A stretch of DNA of 64,000 nucleotides, from NCBI RefSeq assembly GCF_958979055.1, contig NC_084895.1, positions 854,001 through 918,000 of the forward strand. The letters are read 5' to 3'. Below are positions 46,076 through 57,897 of this stretch, one piece after another (position 1 is the stretch's first letter; every line of letters begins with the position of its first letter). This DNA is from Alnus glutinosa (taxonomy: Eukaryota > Streptophyta > Magnoliopsida > Fagales > Betulaceae). Made by a program: the position numbers and the translations under genes. A model generated the notes under the pieces. The model ran no database searches. It saw nothing but the letters and a program-made list of their open reading frames with translations, and was not told where the DNA came from.

Positions 46076-46282
46076 ACAAATGTACGTGAAAAATGAAGAG
46101 TTTAAATCCAGAAAGCGATTTACAGTTTTTAAAATTGTAAATCGTTTTTCTAAAATTAAAAACACTTTTACGGTTAATCTGAAAATTATTTCCGTTGACA
46201 ATCATTTTCAGTTGTACTAAACATCGAAAAATATAGAAAATATTTTTCAGAAAATATTTTACGCCCAAACAAACGGAACATT

Positions 46283-46734
46283 AATTGATTTTTTACTTCT
46301 TGAATCCAGCCAAAGGAAAAGAAAAAAAATAAAAGAAGAAATTTTCTTTTAATTTTTGTATTGTTTGCATTAAGTTATTTTTTAGAGTTTACTTACTTTT
46401 GATTTGAGATTTGACTTTCAAAACCTTGATGTACCAAGCCTTCTTAGAATTCTAAAGTCAACTTTACTATATTTAGTAGGCTTCTAAATGTAGTTAGAAT
46501 GCTCTATGAAGTTCATATTTACATAGTTGGGGGATTAGAATTTCCTTTCAATGCCTCAAACAAAGAACGCATAAACCACATCATATTTATTGCACAAAAA
46601 GATAGGTCAATCTCCTTTGGCTATGTTCTAAAATACAATATAGTATGAGAATTAATTATTCTAACTCTAATAGTTTTTTTTAGAGGTGTTAAGATTCCTC
46701 GAACTACGTTCCCTAAAATTAGAAAGACCATGAA
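46283..46734. other. Gene-free 3' flank of copy 2
   Basis: The part near 46385-46420 (TTACTTTTGATTTGAGATT) recalls the copy 3 downstream flank near 34980. The rest is AT-rich with no gene or recognised repeat. Sequence homologous to the C-terminal tail of copy 3 is absent. Confidence 0.45.
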
Positions 46735-49700
46735 TCATCGAATTATCTTACCAAAACTACCTTTTTTGTTACGGACGCCTGTAATTATAGACTGGTGAAC
46801 AGATGTACCGCTAGTTTCTGATGTCTCTACTAGAATGTTTGTGCCGTGTTGCAAGAATCGCTGACTCAAGATAGGTTCCACCTTTGGCCTTCTTGACAGC
46901 AATCTCTTGGAAAGCTCTCCAATTGTTGACATATTCTTCCGAAGCTCTAGTTCACTGAGAAGGTGAAAAAGCAAGTCAGCAAAATAAAGAAGAACAGAGG
47001 CTAGACTCTATTAGTCTTATCCAGATTCTGTGTTATCTATTTCACTTACTTAATAGTAAGGAAATGCATTCCTTTCTTTTGCATTGACTCAGATTTATGA
47101 TATGAAACTATCAAAGTGAAACAAGGGATCTAAAGAAGAACAGAGGCTAGACTCTATTAGTTACAAGTACATTCTTTGTATGTAAAAAGTCTAGATATTT
47201 TCTATTTTTGAGGAATTAAATAAAGACATTTTAAGATACTGTCATAAGAGAAAACAAAAAAAACCTTGGGAAATAGCCTAAGAAGGCAAGGCATATCAAC
47301 CTCCATTATACTTACCTCACACCCAATGCAGCAGAAAGTAGCTTCAGTTCATCAAGCATGCAGGCTACTTCCTGCAATAGGTTTTCATCACCATGCAGAA
47401 AGTAGCTCTGAAGGCTTTCGTTCACAACAGTACTTACAAGGTGAATACTTTTGTCCGCATCCAACTGATATTTACACAGGAAAAGAGGAAAATTCAGTAA
47501 TGGATCTCATGTGTATATGCTTTTCACTCAAGTCAAAAATAATGTGAAGCAATTTTGCATTACCTTGATTACTTGAGCATTGGGCAAAAAGCTCTTTGGA
47601 TATCCAAAATTCTCCAATGACTTCAATGCTTCAAACATTTCCCAAAAGTAACTATAATCCATTGGCAGCAGCTTGCTTCCATTTATGTTGTTCAAAACAA
47701 AGTTTGAAGGTGCAAGTTTACAACCCACCTGATCATAACTGCCTGAAGAAAGCACTTCGCTGCAAGAATGAGTTGTTTCCACTTCAATAATTTCAGTTTG
47801 AGTTGGCAAGGATTTGACTGTCTTTGGAAACAAGACTCTTAAAATGTCCTCCCTGCAATGTTTTACCATCATGTCCACAAAAATGACATCTGGACATAGA
47901 AATTGTGAACAATGTTTTCCCAAACTCACAATTACAAGAGGATTGTTAATTTTTTTAAATGCTTCAGCAATCACATTTACATTGTGGAAATGTTTCAATC
48001 TTCTCCGAAGGACATCATGAAAGTCCCATGAAAGTTGGCACAGCAATATATCTCCTTTGAAGCAATCAAAAAGTAAATCTGAAAACTTCCCACAGTGCAG
48101 ATGAACCAAACATATTATGGTAACCAATCTCAACACCAGCAGTGGATAGTAGTCTTTCGCATTTATGCCAGACATTTCGATCCATTTCATTGTATCCTCC
48201 TTATTGTCAATAAGCGGCGCAACAACTTCATTGATAAACAATTCAAGCAATGGTTGCAGTTCACCCACTGAAGTGGAATCTGGGCTGGTATCTCCCTCTT
48301 GGTAGATAAACCATTCAACAAAAGAAGACTTTGAAGTGATAAAGTAACCCTGGGAGTATGACGCCAAAATTAGTAGGCGCTCAACAAGATACAAAAAACA
48401 ACCAGGTGACATATAGTCCTCTTCATTAATCCAGTTTGCCCTGCAAGTATTTACCAAAGCTTTATTGAGCGTCAGCAGAAGGGATAACACTCTTGGAGAT
48501 TCACATCTATTGTCAGGTACGGTAGCATGTAGAAATTTTGATCCCATATTCACAAAGAGAGTTTGAATGAAGGTCTTCCAGGGCAAATTCTTGTCAATCC
48601 CACCAAACCTATCCAAAATCTCCTTACATAAATCATTGTCAAGCTTACCCAATCCAAGAATTACCATTACAACTCTTCCAATTTTCCTGTAAGTCAGCCT
48701 ACCCTTTGAGCCGATGTTTTTACGTATGACTTGTTTTAGTAAATTCTTCATAACCTCAGTTCCTCTCAAAGAAAACATGTTCTCTGCCAATGATTTCTGC
48801 CAGTCCAGAGGAAATATGTAGCCAAAGATATTAGTGGAAAGTTCGACATATTGCCACAATGCCTTATTTTCATGGGACTTGAGGTCCAAATATTGGGATT
48901 CCAAAAGAGACTTTGCAACCTCGTAGATATGAGTAAGAGATATGCTTTGGCAGAACATGGAGAGAGAATTCTTTAATGACAAATCATAAAGGGCTTTGAC
49001 ACTGTCCAAAGCCTTCATACCAACAGAAAGTAATTCTGAACACCAATAACTTTGTGCAGTTGAAACAAACTGGTGAAAATTGATAGAAACCACCTTCCCG
49101 TTCTGACGAAGGAATCTATTATCCAATTGTCTCACCCAATCAGCATCAGAGTTGAGCAAAAGATAGATGGCATTATCATTATGAAACTGCTTCCGCACTC
49201 CAAAGTAATTCAAGCAAAAATCTCCATATTCATTAACATCTTGGGTTTCAGCACATCTGAGGTATTTAATAATGTTCACAATCTTATCTTTCCAAAGATT
49301 CCAAAAGAAAACTAGTGTTTCTAAAGAAATCTGATTTGTAATGATCTTTTGTTCCGAATGCTCTATCATATCGAAAACAAAATTATCTTCCCATACATAC
49401 TTTGAGGACTTTGAATGAAGATGAGCATCCAGAATTTTTCGAGCACATATGATTTCACCTCCAACACTCTTATGTCTCTGGGCTGCATTCAAATAATTTT
49501 TCATCGTGGACAAGTTACTCTGCTCACTTGATAAAACATCAGCCTCAGTACAAACAAAATCAAAAAAGTTTTTGGACCTATTCTTTGCAAATGTCTTGGC
49601 TTTTGCTAAAAGCTCCTGCTTTTGTGTAAACTGCTTTAGCGGCCAGCCTTTGCTTCCAGGTTCCCAAAGTGAGTTGGACAGTACATAGGAAAGAATTAAC

Positions 49701-50967
49701 AAGGATGCTTCTGTGAAATTCCCAGCCTTCCCTAGGAGATCAGCTTCATGTAGAATCTCCCCTCTCTGCCTCGGTATGTTTTCCAAGAAGTTTCCTGATT
49801 CTTCTTCCAACATCAGAAGCTCATCAAGACAACCATGAGACTTCAAGAACTTGCGCATCAAATCTATGGATTGAAAAGCTTTAACAAATTTCATCATGGA
49901 TCTGCTATCCTTAAGCTTATAATGATGAAGAGCACAACTCTCTAGAAACACTTGTTCAATTTTGTCTATTTCTTTTCCCATTCTAACCACACCCGAATCT
50001 GTAGTTGCATGTTCTTTCCAATCCTGAATGTACTGAAAACCCATGTCAAATAATTTTCCTTTGGTGCAAACTTTCAAACAGTCTGAGAAAAAATAGCCCC
50101 TAGCATACACATTAGCTGCAAGTTCATAGCATCCGGCTAGAGAAAAGCATTCCCCAGCTCTTTTTAGCTCAGGCTTGCCACATTTTTCCAAATAAAGCCT
50201 CCCTGAAACAAGTTCAAATTCTCAAAGTCAAAATCTACCAATACTGACTCGGACTTTGACACTTACAAACTAGAGCATATAAATGTTTGCTATAAATAAA
50301 AAATAGTGTTCATGGTGGTTTTTAGGCCCCCATCAAGGGACCAATTTATCCCCAGAAATTCAGAGATCAATTAGAAAACTTCCTAACATCACATCGCAAA
50401 TTTTCAGATACAAACTATAACAGAGATTCTAAGAAGATTGCAATAAGTAAACAGTACAGGATTGCAGAACTACACATTATAAAGTGGAAGAAAAAAACAA
50501 AGTAGGACAGTAGACACTGTTTAAGAGAAGGTGGGATGAAAAATTCAATTTTGTGCAACGCAGCTCAACTTTTGTACTTGAGACAAAGGGGCAATTGCAT
50601 AGTGGTAATTTTAAGGATGACTATAAGAAGGTTTAACTTTCAATTGAGAGACAGATAGAATTTTAAGGATGATGTTTATGTTCCATAAAAATGATATAGT
50701 TGACCTATGTCAGAGAATCAAATGCGCACCAGCTCTTTCATACTTCCCCAAATCAAAGAAACATTGGGCAGCTGAATCAGCCATGCCTATGGCTTCAAAT
50801 ATTTCTGCAGCTTCCCTAAGGATCTCATTTGCCGCTTTAGGTTTTGAATGGGGCATGCGGTCAGCAGTCGCTCTGAGGGCAGAAGCCTTGGACCTTCTTT
50901 CCCAATAAGTATCTCCAGCTTTCTCAAAGCACATTGTTGCCATTTCATAGTTATACTCTTGATACAA
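46735..50967 (-). CDS. Copy 2 exons 11-14: TPR-like tail and C-terminus
   Basis: Exon 11 (50730-50967) has [19 protein letters not shown]. Exon 12 (47564-50202) opens [19 protein letters not shown] and runs 879 codons. Exon 13 (47316-47464) encodes [19 protein letters not shown] then [14 protein letters not shown]. Exon 14 (46735-46954) encodes [20 protein letters not shown], then a novel end ([18 protein letters not shown]). Two small in-frame losses relative to copy 1 lie near 49230 (GPY) and 49785. An altered stretch [12 protein letters not shown] at 48030-48070 replaces the LLxRSYIxVQLP seen in the other two copies. Confidence 0.85.
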
Positions 50968-53900
50968 CTGCAAGAAAAAAAAAATATAAGGGTTAGACAT
51001 CACCATTACTGTTTTAGACAGCTAATTGTTTTGAAATAATTTTAAGTCTATGATATAAATAAAAATGAACGATCTTGTTCCTTCACCATGATTTGTTTCA
51101 TGCAATAACCTCAATTTTTTTTTTTTCTTTTTCATTCACAACTGGAGCAAAATATGTTTCAATAATAGAGAGTCCAAATCAATGGCATAATAAATAGTAC
51201 TTACATTGATTCCCCGCAACCTCCACTCCTCTGGGCTGCTGGCAACTTGCATTTCCTGAGCAAGTGAGTCATCTAGCTGTTTGACTTGGACAAGACACTT
51301 TTTCTTCCAATAGTCAAACATAGGTATGCAGAATTCCTCTACATTCTCACAGATCCACAACCTCTGCCTCGTACGAGTGACAGCCACATAAAGTTGCTTC
51401 AGTTCTGAGCACAAGACATTGTGTTTAGCCTCATTGAAACTTGGGGAAGAGAGAGAAGTTGAGTTGAGTAAATCTTGCTCCTCCATATATTTATATATCA
51501 CCCTCCAATGATTTTTCAGAGGTGATGAGCCAAAAAAGTTGTACAACAATACATCCTACATGAAGAGCAATATAGGAGTCACAAATGGGTAGAAAAATAA
51601 GACCATAAACTACTGAAAAAAGATATACATTTTGTACAAATAAAGTGATAATTGTTGACATCTAAATAAATTTTGAGAAATAAACTTTTTCATTTTCTGT
51701 TACAGCAACAGAGAACAAAAATCTGTTTAGACATGAAGCTTGAAACTTTGAACTTTTGCAAGAAAATTGCCATATGCGTCCTGGAATCAGGCAAACATAA
51801 CAAAGGAATTATGCTATCCCACCAAAAATGGTGATGAATCTGAACATATTAAAAAGGACCTTTCAAGATGAAAACTGTATTCATAAAAAAATTAGCAATC
51901 AAATAGGCAAAAGAAAACTCTTCATGATATAAACCAGTAAATTGAATAAATAATTATGCATTATAACCACCTGAAACTCAAGGCCCTTGCACTCCGCAAT
52001 AGTTAGAACAAGAGCTTGCTTCCCAACATAATTGGTAATTTCCTTCCGAACATGATCATCTCTTACCAATATTACCTGCTCTGCACCAAAGCCAACAAAA
52101 CTCCTTCCAGATTTTCCACTATTTCCAAAAATAGTACTGATCGTGTTTTGATTGTTCCCTGACCCAAGCAAGATTGGAGCTTCACCATTTATAAGACTAG
52201 TCTCAGGCTGCAAAACATCAACAGATTGAGGAAAGAAACGATAAAGAAGTTCAATAATACTCTGTGAAAGTTTAAGAACCCCATCATGAGTACGGAAATT
52301 TTGGCTCAAATGGAAAATATCTGAGATTATCCCTTTCTTTTTTCTTTTATCATGTCCACAGCTTTTAGATTCCAGTAGAAACTTCTTGTAGAACAGAGAT
52401 CTTATATCCTGGAATCTAAAATCGATTCCCTTCGCAATTGTTTGTGCTGTGTCACCAGAGAAAACAAAACCTTCTTCTACATTTTTACAGATATATTTGA
52501 ATAGTGCAATTTGGCTCAATGTGAGATCCTGCACCTCATCCACATATACAAAATCAATTTCATCACCCTTGTATCTTTCAACACTCAATCGACAATGAAG
52601 ATCAATTACAAGATCAGCCATATCAAAGTCACCATTTTTAACCTTCATTTTTTCATACTTTTGAAAGACTTCATATATTATCTCTCTCTCCCATTTATTT
52701 AAACTGGACACTCGGCCCTCTGATAATGAAACATAGTCTTTACCACTGAGTTTACCATCACCTAGCTCTAGAGCTTGTGGGCCACCTTTTATATGAGAAA
52801 TAATCTCTGTAAAAACTCTTGAAGAGTCAAGATTCTTTGTACACTGGTCATTGAAATGGGGCCAGTATGATGAACTAAACCTTTCATAGTTAACTTCTTT
52901 CTTCCTTATAAATGTCTGTAAGGCAACTGATCCACCACGAACCTTACCAAGAGAATGTTTCCTTACTTCATGGAATCTTTCAAAGTATGAATTACCCACA
53001 CTTCCATCAAGCATTATCAGAAAATCATGAAATGTAATGACAAGAGGGTATGCCTCGGGTGGAACATCAACAAAAGTATCTGGGACATCCTTGAATTGGG
53101 CTACATCATCAAAACCATCAAAATCAATTGAACTGCTTCCTTTTGAAAAATTACCACCACAGGCAAAGCTGCATGTAAAAAAAAAAAAAGGCTTATCATT
53201 AGATATTAAACAAGTTTTAAGCAAAAAAAAAAAAGTGGATATTAAAAGCCAGTGCACATGAGGAGCTAAAAGCCAAAACCTAAATATTCGGTAGAGATGG
53301 ATTTGCTAGCTAGATTCTTACCAACAGAAGAAAGACATTTTACTTCATGCATATGTGCTACCCTAAGCTATTATCCCTATATCACAGATTTGAAAGCTAA
53401 ACATATGCAGAAACATTCCCATGTAAATAAATGAGAGGAAAAGAATAATCTACACTCCAAATATCTCATGTGCTACCCTAAGCTCTAATCTACACACCTT
53501 TTCAAATGAGAAACGTGTTGTTTGACAGCATAACACAATTTATGACTGACTGTCATGAAAAGCTGGCGCAATACGGTACCCTCTTTTTCTGCAATAGTCT
53601 CATCGGCTTCCTTTTCCTGACTATGCACATGTATATCGCTCTTGACACCATATAATAAGTCTTTTGCCATATGGTGCTGTTTTTCTTTTTGAAATAACTT
53701 CATAGTCAAAACAGTTGTTTTCCCAGTACCTGACCGGCCAAGTATAAAGGTACTTCTACGAAAACGGATTATGTCCAACTCTTGTTCAGTTACTTCAAAT
53801 GGAAGATCCAATTCAACACCATCATGATTAGAAAGCAAGTGGCCAACTACACCTGATGATAAGTAGTAGAATTTCATCAGCATCAGACTCTCACTAACCT

Positions 53901-56900
53901 GTACATTCTCAACATAACTTCTACCATCAGAAGTAGAACCACTTAAATCGATCTCATTTTCACTGCTATCAAGATTCTTCATCCTGACAATATCAGAAGA
54001 ACATGACCAACTCCTCGGAACTTCCAAATTCCTACGCAAAAAACAATGTAAAAAAAAGTTTTAGCCAATTAGAATGTCAATTATAAAGAAGAGATGCTTG
54101 CAATTTTAAAAGATCCAAATAAGGCATCATTTAAGTTTTAAAATTTAGCATACAAAAATACTAGAATGAAAAAGAACATACATACCCCTCCAGACATCTC
54201 TCTTTGCAGTGATTAATAAAGTCATCTGTATGTTTTTCAAACAAACTCTCAAGACGTTTGATTAATTTTGGAATATCACTTGCAGGTAATATATCCCAGA
54301 TCTTCAAAACTTGATAGTACCTAAATTCTGTCACCACATCGCTCCAATCTTTTGCTATATCATTTGCACAAACAACATAAAGACCTTTAACCTTAAATTG
54401 CTGTAAAATCTGTGAAGAACCTCCACAAATGGGATCTACATGCTTCCTCTTGGGTCTCCATCCGCTAGAAAGCTTAACTAGAAGGTGTATAACTAATTTC
54501 TTTGTCTGTACAGACTTCAGTTTTTGAAATGACTTCAGAAAGTTATCACTGAAAAGAACCTGTTGAAATTGAGTACAAAAGTTATAATAAAAAGACTACA
54601 AAAAAGAATTTAAAACTGCCACGTATAGAAGTTACAAATATAAATATGTTGCATGAAAAGAATAACTATTGAACACCAAGTACCTTCCACCTAGCACTTC
54701 TGAAAATTATGCTATCCCCATTGAACAAATCGTCAAATTGTTCCAACTCTTTCTTCAAATCATGATCTTCATCGGCATTAAAGAAACATTGGCGATTCTT
54801 AGCATCACGGACTAAAGCTTCCCAAACAGATTCACTATTACACAACGTTCTTTCATTTCCCAAAATCCATAGACAGTGCCTAAAGGTATTACAGGGCCAA
54901 TTATTATTCAACACACTCGTTAAATGGAAGCAGAAGCAAACTTATCAAAAGATTTACAAATAAGTATTACCTAGCCGTTGTAAGAGCAGCATTAGTTCTC
55001 TGACGATTTGATATGAACCCAATTGATCCATAACTATTACATCTTACCGTTGATATTATTATTATGTCCTCTTCCCCACCTTGGAACCCATCAACTGATT
55101 TAACCTTCACTGCAAACCCGTCAAGGTTAGCATACTTACATCCAAGTTTCTCTTGAATTGCAACTACTTGAGCAGTGTAAGGAGATATAACACCAACGCT
55201 GAGTTTCTGTTCTGAACCACCCCAAGCTGTATTCAGAGAAAATGACAAAAGAGAGAAAAAAAGAAGAAGAAGTTAATTAAAGGTTTAACCGTTTAAATTC
55301 AGACAAAAGAGGAAAAGGATATGATACTTAAATTGTGCAACCTTTGTATAATTTCAGCAGTATTTTCATAACAACAGCAACCTCAACCATGTTTCTCCAA
55401 CTACGCCCAACATCATCCTTCTCTTCTCTTCCACCTGCTATATTTATAAAAGAATAGGGGCCAAACATTGGCCAGGAAAGATAGTGCTTTTCGTGGCTTT
55501 TTCTTTTAACATTTGGAGAATCTAAGATCTGTTTGTGATAAAAATTCAAATTTGGGAAGAAACTTATGGATGGATGCATTCGGTACTGTATATTGAGAAG
55601 ATGTTTTGAGTGACCCAATGAGCTCAATCTCTCAAATAAACTTCTCCCAAAGCCAGCTTTACCAGAAATCTGTGAAAAGAAACATAATAGATTTTGAAAA
55701 AACATTAAAAGCAAAAAAGAAAAAGAAAAAGGAATAACCAAATAGCATTTACATACATCGCTTTTAACCATTGCTGGTAATTGGCACTCATCGCCAAAAA
55801 GAATAGCATGCCTTAAACCCGGAAGTAGCAAGGGTATGGCTGACTCACACTCCTTTAATTGTGCAGCTTCATCAATAACCATAATGCTCAAGGGTTGTTT
55901 CATTGCCACTGAGTGCAGCTTATAAGAACTTGAAGCAGTGAAAAAAAGTAAGGAAGCTTTTTTAAGACAATATTCTTCTATTGACCGTTTGCTCATACCG
56001 CTTAGACGGTCAAGCAAATTAAATGAACCATTAAAAGTCCTTAAAACAGACAGGCATTCTCTTCTCCTTTCATACAACAGGAATGGCATATACATAGATG
56101 ACTGAGATATATCTGCAGGTAATTTTGAACGAGAAAAAAGCTCCTCCAGTACTTCAGATTCCACATTATCTTGAATCAGCAAGGTTTCAAAAGACTCAAG
56201 CAGGCCAATCAGAGAGACCATGTTTTGGAAATTTTGTTCCAGAACGTCTTTTTTTGGTAAATGTGTACAAAAAACGAGAATACAATTTTTGATTGATGAT
56301 AAAGTAGAACCAAATCTGTCCCTCAGAAAATCAAGAAATGAGTTGATTTCATTTTCATTGTTGTGTTCTGTCTCTTTGAGTGATTCATTCTCCGAGAATA
56401 TTTTATACTGAGAAACACCATGTTCAAGAAGATCAATCATTGAAGCAAAACAATGCCTCCAACCAGTCAGGGGTCCTAAGCACTCAATAAGCCTTTTGAC
56501 CCGATAGTCCAAATGTATCTCTTCAATGTTTGAACCAAGTTGGAGCCGCTCCTTATTCCCAAATAAGAGAATATCTCCCATTGAGAAAAACAAAGCATCA
56601 ATCCCAATGTCTCTTTCAAAGGATTCTTTCACCAGCTTTAGGGTGTGAGAAGCCACTTCTCTGATTGCAGCATTCGTTGGGGCACAAGTAAGAGTCCTAC
56701 ATCCCATTCTGAAAAGGGTAAAGAGCAATGTACTGATGGTTTTTGTTTTCCCGGTACCCGGAGGACCCCATATAAGTTCTACAGCTGACTTGTGGTTGCA
56801 ACGTATCTTATGGAGACAAGCCAAAATTGCCATGGTTTGGGGTTCATTCAGTTCAGAAGTAACACTAGTCCCAAATTTCTCATCCCAATTCCCACCTCTA

Positions 56901-57598
56901 TGAGCACAACAGAGACCACCATCTTCCTCAATCTGTTGTACAACATGAGAAAAAGAAAATACTCAGATTGAAGTATTTGATTGTAATCAGATTCGATGGC
57001 ATATACACCTGCATGAAATGAATTATATTAAACCGAAATGAAATGCTACACTTTTTTGTATTAAATTACTTACGAAAGAATTAGTGTTCAAAACGTTTTT
57101 GATAATCTCCAGATTCCCAGACATGTGCAAGGAATTCCATATTCTCTTGTTAGTGGTTGTATTTATCAAGAAAATCAGAAACAATGATTTCTGGATCCCA
57201 ATGTCTTCCAACGCCTTGACTGTAAAACTAGTATTCTTGTTTTCTTCATCCTCTGGGATTTTAGTGACCGTTACAAAAGCCCATTGGCATTCTATTCTTT
57301 GTAAATCAGAAACATCCTCGGGTTTAGCATTTGCTAAAACTAATATATCTCCAGGCAACGTTTTGTAGGGCTCCTTGACAAGAACACTGAATCTGTTTCT
57401 CCAGGAATCAACCTTTACATCATACAAATTCTTCCCATATGACTTAGATTCATCAAATGCGATTACTTCAGCAAAAGGAGCGTTTGATATAATCTCCATA
57501 CTTGAATGCAGTTCTGCCCGAGTTTCCTCCAGAAAGGGGTAAACGTATGACCCAAAATACTTATGAACAGATTCAAACTCCGGTGGAATATTTTCTAC
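46735..57598 (-). CDS. Dual-helicase TRANK1-like gene, copy 2 (5' exon outside window)
   Basis: Exons seen: 57074-57598, 55757-56932, 55342-55669, 54971-55226, 54684-54879, 54186-54559, 53498-54031, 51971-53168, 51205-51555, 50730-50967, 47564-50202, 47316-47464, 46735-46954. They total 2,727 residues plus the stop; with a start exon like copy 1's it would be about 2,770. All borders match copy 1, and the sequence is very similar. Domain order: N-terminal strands, Upf1/SEN1-like helicase, UvrD-like helicase, TPR-like tail. Oddities: an Arg-to-Thr change in Upf1 motif VI, two compensating indels in exon 12, and a C-terminus that departs from copy 3 after TSVHQ. Exon 1 should lie right of 64000, because intron 1 holds at least two LTR insertions (57898 and 62717). 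Confidence 0.88.
46986..47161. repeat. 30-bp direct repeat in copy 2 intron 13
   Basis: AAAGAAGAACAGAGGCTAG with the following ACTCTATTAGT occurs at about 46986-47015 and again at 47132-47161. Intron 13 of copy 3 does not contain it. Confidence 0.75.
51205..54559 (-). CDS. Copy 2 exons 7-10: UvrD-like SF1 helicase
   Basis: Walker [10 protein letters not shown] is at 53716-53739 (exon 8), Walker B VDEVQD at 52526-52543 (exon 9). Motif III GDTAQTI, motif [12 protein letters not shown], motif V across the exon 9/10 junction and motif [13 protein letters not shown] in exon 10 are all kept. Intron 8 lacks the Cassandra element found in copy 1. Intron 9 is about 160 bases longer than in copy 1. 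This helicase looks catalytically complete. Confidence 0.9.
54684..56932 (-). CDS. Copy 2 exons 3-6: Upf1/SEN1-like helicase with altered motif VI
   Basis: Walker A GPPGTGKT is at 56744-56767. [22 protein letters not shown] and [16 protein letters not shown] are kept. Motif VI reads TNAALTTAR instead of TNAALTRAR (codon ACG at 54976-54978). Exon 3 is 12 codons shorter than in copy 1 (loss within the insert between motifs Ia and II) and exon 6 is 7 codons shorter (DLKKELEQF against [16 protein letters not shown]). Intron 3 (55670-55756) is 87 nt, stop-free and in frame. Confidence 0.88.
57074..57598 (-). CDS. Copy 2 exon 2: N-terminal region
   Basis: This is 175 codons, phase 0 at both ends. 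It begins [18 protein letters not shown], then [34 protein letters not shown] and WAFVTVTKI. The differences from copy 1 include loss of seven codons around GDDAG. The upstream intron acceptor CTATAG|GTAGAA is kept, so exon 1 is expected upstream in phase 0. Confidence 0.85.
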
Positions 57599-57897
57599 CT
57601 ATAAAGAATCGAACAATAAGCTAAAATGCATGAATTAATCCACATAAACATGCAACTACGAGAAGATAAAAGGCGTGAATTAATCCACAGAAGCATGCAA
57701 CAGCTTGTATTTGTTGTTCAGAACAGTAGTAAGTGAAATCGCCTACAACTAAAATTCCTCCTACCAACATATCACTCAATTAACGTAAGGAAAAAAGAAG
57801 AAGAAGAAAGTTAAAACAAATAGATCTCTTTTTGATGATGGGAAAACAAATAGATGTTTTCATTAACCATTTAGTATAATTCAAAATCTTGGGAGCT

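Larger units (their letters stand above)
42381..46282. mobile_element. DNA-element fragment split by a solo LTR
   Basis: The outer ends are inverted relatives: the left has GCTCCGTTTTTTTTCGATG and TAAAATATTTTTAATG; the right, inverted, has GTTCCGTTTGTTTGGGCG and TAAAATATTTTCTGAA. Parts 42381-42542 and 45788-46282 would make about 0.65 kb. No clear target duplication was found. The solo LTR lies inside it. Confidence 0.5.

Noticed and set aside
53485..57499. Separate small helicase genes for each open frame
   Set aside because: The open frames are successive exons: helicase motifs fall in one order across them, phases match at each GT-AG junction, and both copies agree.
4853..57598. Ankyrin repeats in the dual-helicase genes
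   Set aside because: The usual database name includes 'ankyrin', but I see no ankyrin consensus (G-TPLHxA) in any exon.
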